Assembly (NCBI GenBank): GCA_029931885.1
Contig: JAOZRJ010000072.1
Coordinates: forward strand, 1-5,249
Direction: 5' to 3'
Source: Candidatus Omnitrophota bacterium
Lineage (GTDB): Bacteria; Omnitrophota; Koll11; Zapsychrales; Aceulaceae
Length of the DNA stretch: 5,249 nt
Part shown: positions 1 through 5,249 of the stretch, one piece after another
Layout: each line of letters opens with the position of its first letter
How positions within the stretch are numbered: the stretch's first letter is position 1
Notes under the pieces: generated by a model
What the model saw: the letters and a program-made list of their open reading frames with translations, nothing else
Told to the model about the DNA's origin: nothing
Databases searched by the model: none
Program-made: the position numbers and the translations under genes

Positions 1-3000
1 AGATATTACTTCAGAAACAAGAAAAGTTATTTTAGCTGAGACGATCATTCGGATGATTGTTTCTGAGCAAAAACAAAGACCATCTGAAGAAGTAAACATC
101 GAAAAGAAAGATGAAAGCGGATTCAGCGTTGATCCTTTGGCTAGAACAATAGAGCTGATTTTATATGATATTTTAGAAAAGAGCATATTGAATAAAACAT
201 GTCTAACTAAAAGCTTGCCTTTCGAGTTAAGAACAGAAGTAGAGATGTCGCTAAAAGCCAGCTTCTTTAAGCCTGTTAATAAACGCGCTCATAAAGTAGT
301 TGAAGTTTTTAAATTATTAAAAGGTAGGTTAACAGAAGAGATATCTAAAAGCATTTTCTTGCGCAAAGTAGGACAAGAAGAGAATAAAAATATTTATCAT
401 GTTAATAAAGAGCCTACAGAGATCACGCTTTGGGATATACGTTCAGAATCAAATGCCTTTGTTGGTGCGGATATTAATGAAGATGTATCTAGAGCATTTA
501 AAAATAGATTAATTGATCTTTTCCGTGAAAATCCTCGAAGAATAAACCCTGAAGCAATGTTAACTATAACACATATCGGGGACTCAGAGATTTTTGAAAA
601 GATGATAAAAACGATTGAACCTCTGTTTTTTGATTTTAATAGAATTCCTAAGAGATTTATTCTTAGAGGAAATAATGATGATTGGAAAGATCTTGGTTCG
701 TATTTTTCAAAGATAGCAGCGGAGAATAAGGGAAAGAATGGATTTATCATGGGAGAAAATGTTTATGATGATTTTTCTTTACATGGAGCATTCAGTTCTA
801 ATGTTCAAAAAGGAATAAAAGCCTCTGGAGATATTGTTGTGCTGACGGGTACTTTGATAGATGTTTGCGTTTATCATTCTTTTTATGAGGTTTTGAGAGC
901 AAAGGCAAAAGATGGTAAGCGTGTGATATGTTTTATTCCTACTCAGGGAACAAATATTATCAGAGGATTTGAACAAAGCTTTGACAGTGCTTATGAAACA
1001 TATTTAACAAAACTTGAAATTGAAATGTATGGTAGATATGAGATTTATGATTTTGTTAAGGGAAGAGTTGTAAAGTTCAGTGACGGAATACCGCAGGTAA
1101 CACTAGTATGGGTTAAGACAGCAGAAGAAGTAAGTAAGTGGCTGGATGTGATAAGCGGTTGTGAAAAGTTAATTGCTCCTGCACAAAAAGCACCATTAGG
1201 AATTGCTGCTGATACAGCTCTTGCACAGATGTATCAAGACAGAAGTCAAAGTTTCAAGCTTTCATTTGTTACTTTGATTTTAGGGTTTGTTTTCTTTGGA
1301 GGATATTGGGGTGTTGCGTTTATTACAGCTCTTATTTTACTTGGGAAAGGAAATCCATTCAGAGGAGCAAGTGTTTGGGTAGGCGGCATTGTTATTCCTT
1401 TTGCAGAGGAAGCATCAATGGTGATTGAATATGTATGGACGCAATTTAAAGGAATTGTGGACTATAGATATAGGGAAGATTTTGGCAGTTATTATGTTCG
1501 TGAATTTAAGAGAAGGCATGAAAAGGCAATATTCCTTGGAAGCAGTCATGAATTTGTTACTAGAGAAGAGACAACAATTGCACAATGGACGTTATACCAG
1601 AAACAGATAGAACTCTTAGCAGGTGCATTAGTTAAGCCTTATAAGTTCTTACTATTTTCAACTTTGACAGCTTTATCTTTGTCCTTAGGAACAATTATAG
1701 GAATTAACACTCATTATCCATCTTATGGCTTCGTGGGATATTCATTCGCATCGATTCTTATGATCATACCTATTGTTTCTTTTACAACATTTTCTGCGTT
1801 AATTCACAGTATGTATAACTTGAGGATTTTATTATCAAAAGATTTATCTCTTCCTTTAGGTGTAGGAGGTATCGGAGGAGTTGGAGGATCAGACGGAAGC
1901 AATCCTTACAATATCCCAAGAGCGGTTGCGAAGACATCTTTCATAAAGGGAATTACAAAATTATTTGAAAATAAAGATGTAAGGGGCATGTCATGGAAGT
2001 TAATTAATGCTCACAATGTTCGATTTATAAAAGAGAATATTGACCACATGACAGACAGGATTATCAGTAATCCAGTCCTTTATTCTCAATTATGGCCTAT
2101 CATTGCGTTTATGATAGAAGCCCTTGGCGCTGAAAAAGGAAAATATACAGGAGATAATTTAGAGAAACTAAAAGATATAGAAGCTTATTTGGTTGCTAAG
2201 CAATTAGCAATAGAAGCAAATAAAATTCAAGAACCATCTGCTGCAAGTAATTCCACAGAGCATAGAGATATAGCTAAAGAAGGATTTCAAGATCCACTCA
2301 CAGAAACATATCGTCAAAATATTAAACCAAAGACAAAATCACAAGTTACTGCTAATCAAGTTATTGAAGCTTATAAAAAGCAGGCAGGCCTAGAAACTAA
2401 AGGTGATGATAGTTCTGTCTTTAGAGTAATTGATAGAAAAGGGTGGGGATATAGCATTGATATTGCCAAAGGATTATTTGATTCAATGAATATTAATGAT
2501 GAAGGATTAAAACAAGTTGTGGAAATTCCTCAAGTAAAACAATCTCTCGATAAATCTTCAATCAAGACATATGAAGAGACAAAAGAAACAGTGCATACGC
2601 TTATTAGCAGATTGTTAGCTCAGATAAAGAATGAAATTATTTCTGAAGGAAGTTTTAGGGAAAAAGATTTTGATGTTGATGTAATTGTTAAATTTGATAT
2701 GAAAAAGGCAGCTTCATTCGTTTTCTCTAAAGCTAAAAATGGTAGACATCAAATTAACCTTAATTGGCATAGTTTTAAGAATGGAGATTTCTTATACATT
2801 GCCGTTAAGCATGAATTGATGGACATTAGATTGCAAACATTGTTCCCTGAAATTCCTGAAGCAATGCGTGAAATCTATACATTGTTATTGGTGAACTTCA
2901 CTGAATTCAGCAGAATGAGAAGAGAAGATGCAAAGAGAACGCAATCGATTTTAGATGCGTATAAAAAGATAGGTAATTTTGATATTGGAATGTTTAAGCG

Positions 3001-5249
3001 ATATCAAAGATTACATGATTATCCCGAGCGTAAAGTTATTCGATCAGACAATATAAGAGATATTTATTATATGTTAACGGTTGAACATGCGCGTGATGAA
3101 AGATTAGGAAAGGAAGTTTATGTGAACTTCCCATCTGTTTCAGCAAAAATGAAAGAATATGCATATCGAAAGGGAAGATTAGATAAAAGACAGTTGAGTC
3201 TTGCAACACGTGATTTAGATAAATATATGCAGCTGATGGATATGGTTAATGATGAAAGATTAATGCCGTTATCTGAGTACAAGGGAAGCTTCCCTCAAGT
3301 ATTAAGACCATTTAAACAATATGCGCACTTGATTCAATATAAAGAAGAAGGAAATCTTATTCATATTAAGGTTAGATATATTGATGAAAATAATCATGAA
3401 AAGTATGCGCATATTACTTTAGGGAAAAGGGATAATTTACATAAACATTATACTGGAAATGTTCACTTGTTTGGAATGACTAGACATCAATGGCGATTAA
3501 TCGATGAACCGGATTATGATCCAACGCGAATTCCAAGACGCCCTGCGATGAAAGAAGAAGATTTTTTTGAACATAAAGCATTTAGATATGAGCATGGAAG
3601 AAGTAAATATGAAATGTGGCTTCATTTCAACGAAGATTTATCAAGATTGCCGGTTACTAAGTTGAGCAAAATGATTAATCCAGAAAATCCTACAGAAATC
3701 AAGGATATCTTTAAACAATTGTTAACGCAATTAGGACTTGAACATCGATATTTAAGTAGATTTACATGGAGAAAGATTGGAAAAACAGTATGGTCTCGTG
3801 AAAGAAAAAGAATAAAAGCTCCAACGCCTGCAACGTATTGGGTTTTAGCAAGACGCATAGCTCAATATTTATACAGCAGATATCAAAGTTATCCTTACAT
3901 CGGAGATGTAAATTTAACGCTTAATCCAATGATAGATACAAGGGTATGGGCTATTACAGAGAATGAAAATATTAATTCAAAAATAACAACATGGATGTTG
4001 CCAGGAAGCAGAAGAGGTCCACCGTTAGCTTATATTGATGCAGAGAAAATTACGATTGCTGAATTATTAAATATACTAGAGAAGCAAAATGGTATTAAGA
4101 AATCAAGTGGTAAAGGACTTCAATTAGGATTATTTAATAATGATAAAAATCTTCAATCGTATGGAGATATCATTGTTAGCAGTGAACAGCAAGAACAAAC
4201 AGTTAAGTTCTTTAAGTCAGAAAAATCTATTGGTGTTATTCGTCTTGAAATGAATGACGGAGAATTAACTGTTACTGCTCAAGGCTCAGTATCCAATTGG
4301 AATGGCCGCATTAAGGAAATTATAGAGTTTTTACAATCAAAAGAATCAAATCCTGCCTATCAATCATGGAGCATTGATATCGATGTTACTTCAAACCCAG
4401 AAGATTTATTTGTTGGTGCTTTAGCCGACTCACCAATCTTTATCGCAACTGCAGATATAGATTCTGATCGTGTTAATGTGCATCCATATCTATTTAGGCT
4501 TGATGAAACAGAGATGAGAAAGGTTCTTTATCATGAGATTTATAGACATATTTTAAGAAGCGAAAATGAATATCAAGCACGCATGAATACGAAATTATTC
4601 TTCGGAGAAAAAGTAGAAATTCAATCAGCTGAAATAGAAGAACAAGAAGAAATGAATGCAATAGATGCAGTGGTGCATCGTCAGATGCTTTATCCAGCAC
4701 ATTTATTGAGAAGTTCAAAGCTAGCTGAATATTTAGATGAATATGATAAGGCCAATTATGAGTTTATCTTTGATTCAAAAAATTCTGAAAGAGGATACTG
4801 GAGATCAAAAGTCTTATCTCAAGAAGGTGAACAAGAATTAATTTTAGGAACATGGAGAGATATAGAAAGAAAGCACATATTTAATAATCAAAAGATGAAA
4901 CAACATGTAGTTACCCGTTATAGAGTTTCAGATACACAAACTATTAGTTTTTATGCTTTTGATGATCATGCTTATTCTGTTCCGTATGCCTATGAAGCAG
5001 TTGCCAGGGGAGATATCCCTGCGTTTAACAATATTCAGATCATGTTGGATGATCATTTAGATAATGATTCTTTTGAATTGAGCGCGCTTCCAGAAGAACT
5101 TGAGGAAATAATTGGACTCGTAAAGAATGAAACGATTCGAATGAATAATTTTACTTCAGCATTAAGTATTGCTCGTTTCCTTAAAGAACAAATCTTTGTA
5201 GTTGAAAAAACTCCTTATGGAAATGAATCAAAATTGAGTAAAGGATTTA
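1..5249 (+). CDS. Internal fragment of a giant multi-domain membrane protein, both ends outside the window
   Basis: Codons begin at base 2 and stay open to base 5248, giving 1749 sense codons with no stop, no start that can be assigned and no gene boundary. At this AT-rich composition a random frame would meet a stop roughly every 14 codons, so the frame is real. Modules in order: helical N-terminal part (residues 1-155), alpha/beta-type region (156-390), membrane block (421-601), glycine-rich hinge (619-633), helical stretch and polar linker (640-783), zincin-like HE module (about 918-945), long charged region (950-1480), second HE module (1491-1530), and a UPF0489/arginase-like domain (1647 onward). 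Only four Cys occur (residues 67, 289, 310, 387), all before the membrane block. I do not recognise the whole protein and no catalytic role is certain. Giant, low-GC, modular genes of this kind are known in Omnitrophota, and I infer a similar source. A cell-envelope location is plausible. No frameshift or decay is visible. Confidence 0.95.
2..466 (+). other. Helical N-terminal segment of the giant protein (unassigned)
   Basis: Residues 1-155 are rich in Lys, Glu, Leu and Ile in a spacing typical of amphipathic helices. There is one short, strongly charged stretch (about residues 20-40, with SEQKQRPSEE and EKKDE) that looks like a solvent-exposed loop or linker. No signal peptide or membrane helix is visible. 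The first residue is arbitrary because the gene starts upstream. I recognise no family. Confidence 0.4.
467..1171 (+). other. Alpha/beta-type region holding most of the cysteines (unassigned)
   Basis: Residues about 156-390 alternate predicted helices with short hydrophobic strands followed by turns, for example DIVVLTG at 277-283 and RVICFIP at 307-313, separated by a helix. This is the rhythm of an alpha/beta (Rossmann-like or flavodoxin-like) fold. A later strand, VTLVWV, is followed by a helix that ends at Cys387. No P-loop, DxD or other diagnostic motif is clear, so no substrate or reaction is proposed. Three of the four cysteines in the fragment (289, 310, 387) fall here, compatible with a cytoplasmic position ahead of the membrane block. 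Confidence 0.35.
1262..1804 (+). other. Membrane block: three clear transmembrane helices and one weak one
   Basis: Hydrophobic segments by eye are residues 421-447 (bases 1262-1342, starting SFVTLILGFVFF), a short weaker one at 457-468 (1370-1405, SVWVGGIVIPFA), 549-568 (1646-1705, FLLFSTLTALSLSLGTIIGI) and 576-601 (1727-1804, starting GFVGYSFASILMIIP). Between the first pair and the second pair lies a polar stretch of about 80 residues with many Tyr, Arg and Glu. Three long helices would put the two ends of the protein on opposite sides of the membrane. Counting the weak segment, or reading 421-447 as a hairpin, would change that. The block may be a stand-alone anchor or the membrane half of an enzyme; nothing decides between these. 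Confidence 0.8.
1856..1918 (+). other. Glycine-rich interdomain hinge
   Basis: Residues 619-633 read LGVGGIGGVGGSDGS and are followed by a short Asn/Pro tail (NPYNIP). The repeated GG steps and lack of bulky residues mark a flexible linker directly after the last membrane helix, separating the membrane block from the following soluble part. The G+C content rises locally because of the GGN codons. Confidence 0.75.
1919..2350 (+). other. Helical stretch followed by a polar, probably disordered linker
   Basis: Residues 640-735 look helical, with a hydrophobic core near YSQLWPIIAFMIEALG. Residues 740-783 are dominated by Lys, Gln, Asn, Ser, Thr and Glu with few hydrophobic residues (for example EPSAASNSTEH), as expected of an unstructured tether. 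No family is recognised. The linker is the clearest candidate boundary before the next folded domain. Confidence 0.45.
2660..2920 (+). other. Zincin-like module 1 (strand plus HE helix, HELMDIR)
   Basis: A strand-like stretch INLNWHSF (from residue 918) is followed by a helix carrying H937-E938 in AVKHELMDIRL. This order, an edge strand and then a helix with His-Glu, is that of the active-site region of zincin metallopeptidases. The second His of a canonical HExxH is not present (HELMD), so if the fold is right the site is degenerate or uses other ligands. The likeness rests on arrangement and on similarity to the second module near residue 1491, not on a recognised family. Confidence 0.3.
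2921..4440 (+). other. Long charged region with a basic patch (unassigned)
   Basis: Residues about 974-1480 contain several probable small domains without a recognisable signature. There is a helical stretch rich in Arg, Asp and Met (RLDKRQLSLATRDLDKYMQ), a strand-rich part (HIKVRYIDENNHEKYAHITL), a helical stretch from about residue 1217, and a basic cluster at 1257-1272 (RKIGKTVWSRERKRIK). A further strand-rich part follows (IGVIRLEMNDGELTVTAQG). The basic cluster could bind nucleic acid, polysaccharide or phospholipid; the sequence does not decide. Confidence 0.3.
4472..4610 (+). other. Zincin-like module 2 (strand plus HE helix, HEIYRH)
   Basis: Residues 1491-1530 read as a strand VNVHPYLF, a short turn, then a helix KVLYHEIYRHIL with H1511, E1512 and H1516, and an acidic follow-on (SENEYQ). 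HExxxH is one residue longer than the HExxH of classical zincins, so metal binding is possible but not shown. The strand, turn and helix match module 1 with a single-residue gap, suggesting that the two are related copies. A long acidic helix (EIEEQEEMNAID) follows. Confidence 0.35.
4940..5249 (+). other. UPF0489-like (arginase-fold) domain, cut by the right edge
   Basis: From residue 1647 the order is a hydrophobic strand ending in a DDH (D1654-D1655-H1656), a helix (VPYAYEAVARGDIP), then a second hydrophobic strand ending in LDDHLDN (D1683 to N1688). The second motif fits DxHxD (D1683, H1685, D1687), the metal-ligand signature of arginase-like and UPF0489 proteins. An earlier strand ending in Asp-His before a helix is also the UPF0489 pattern. 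UPF0489 members have no settled function that I know of. The remainder, with further expected ligands, lies beyond the window, so I cannot say whether the site is complete. Confidence 0.45.

Noticed and set aside
397..750. Minus-strand open frame of 117 codons
   Set aside because: It lies wholly antisense to the long open frame, lacks a convincing ribosome binding site and encodes no recognisable protein; it is a shadow of the codon bias on the plus strand.
725..765. Purine-rich stretch before ATG at 749 resembling an internal ribosome binding site
   Set aside because: Purine-rich runs are common throughout this AT-rich gene, and the frame runs open far upstream of this point, so no internal start is supported.
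779..976. Minus-strand open frame of 65 codons
   Set aside because: Antisense to the giant gene, short, with no family resemblance and no sign of its own promoter.
1425..1610. Plus-strand open frame of 61 codons in another frame
   Set aside because: It is nested inside the giant gene in a different frame, and the main frame shows no disturbance there.
1580..1660. Possible glycosyltransferase family 2 membrane signature (Q-x-x-R-W-like) at QKQIELLAG, residues 533-541, just before a transmembrane helix
   Set aside because: The Arg-Trp core is missing and no upstream GT-A domain with DxD motifs is visible in the window, so the resemblance is too weak to call.
3622..3858. Minus-strand open frame of 78 codons
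   Set aside because: Antisense shadow; the cysteines in its translation come from reverse-complemented main-frame codons and form no known metal site.
4494..4718. Minus-strand open frame of 74 codons with a hydrophobic stretch
   Set aside because: The apparent membrane segment is the reverse complement of the Glu/Lys-rich helix in the main frame, a common artefact.
4961..5056. Repeated 9-mer gatgatcat at 4961 and 5048
   Set aside because: It reflects the same Asp-Asp-His residues in two protein motifs, not a nucleotide repeat or binding site.

Overview
The window is a single protein-coding stretch. In the second forward frame there is no stop codon from base 2 to base 5248, so at least 1749 consecutive sense codons run in from the left edge and out at the right edge. 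No start codon, ribosome binding site, promoter, terminator or gene boundary belonging to this gene lies inside the window. The opposite strand and the other forward frames hold only short chance open frames. I see no RNA gene, CRISPR array, insertion sequence or nucleotide repeat of note.

The base composition is AT-rich (about one third G+C in most of the lines I sampled). Codon use is coherent from end to end: AGA for Arg, GGA for Gly, GAA for Glu, TTA for Leu. TGG encodes Trp and no in-frame TGA occurs, so the standard bacterial code fits. A very long, low-GC, multi-module bacterial gene with glycine-rich hinges, membrane helices in mid-protein and successive unfamiliar modules resembles the giant genes known from Omnitrophota (formerly OP3). 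This taxon is an inference from gene style, not from a marker gene.

Layout, with residues numbered from the codon at base 2. Residues 1-155 are a mostly helical segment. Residues about 156-390 form an alpha/beta-type region holding all four cysteines of the fragment. Residues 421-601 are a membrane block with three clear hydrophobic helices and one weaker one. Residues 619-633 are a glycine-rich hinge. Residues 640-735 are helical and 740-783 a polar linker. A first zincin-like 'strand plus HE helix' module sits near residues 918-945. Residues about 950-1480 are long, highly charged and unassigned, with a basic patch near 1257-1272. A second zincin-like module (HEIYRH) sits near 1491-1530. 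From about residue 1647 to the right edge there is a domain with an arginase-like DxHxD motif, most like the UPF0489 family.

The main observations are: (1) the gene is a giant open frame; (2) cysteine is completely absent from the last 1362 residues, everything from just before the membrane block onward, which suggests that the C-terminal two thirds lies outside the cytoplasm; (3) two similar HE-helix modules lie 574 residues apart; (4) a probable UPF0489/arginase-like domain is embedded in the giant chain. Function is not known; a membrane-anchored, cell-envelope multi-domain protein is the best working picture.
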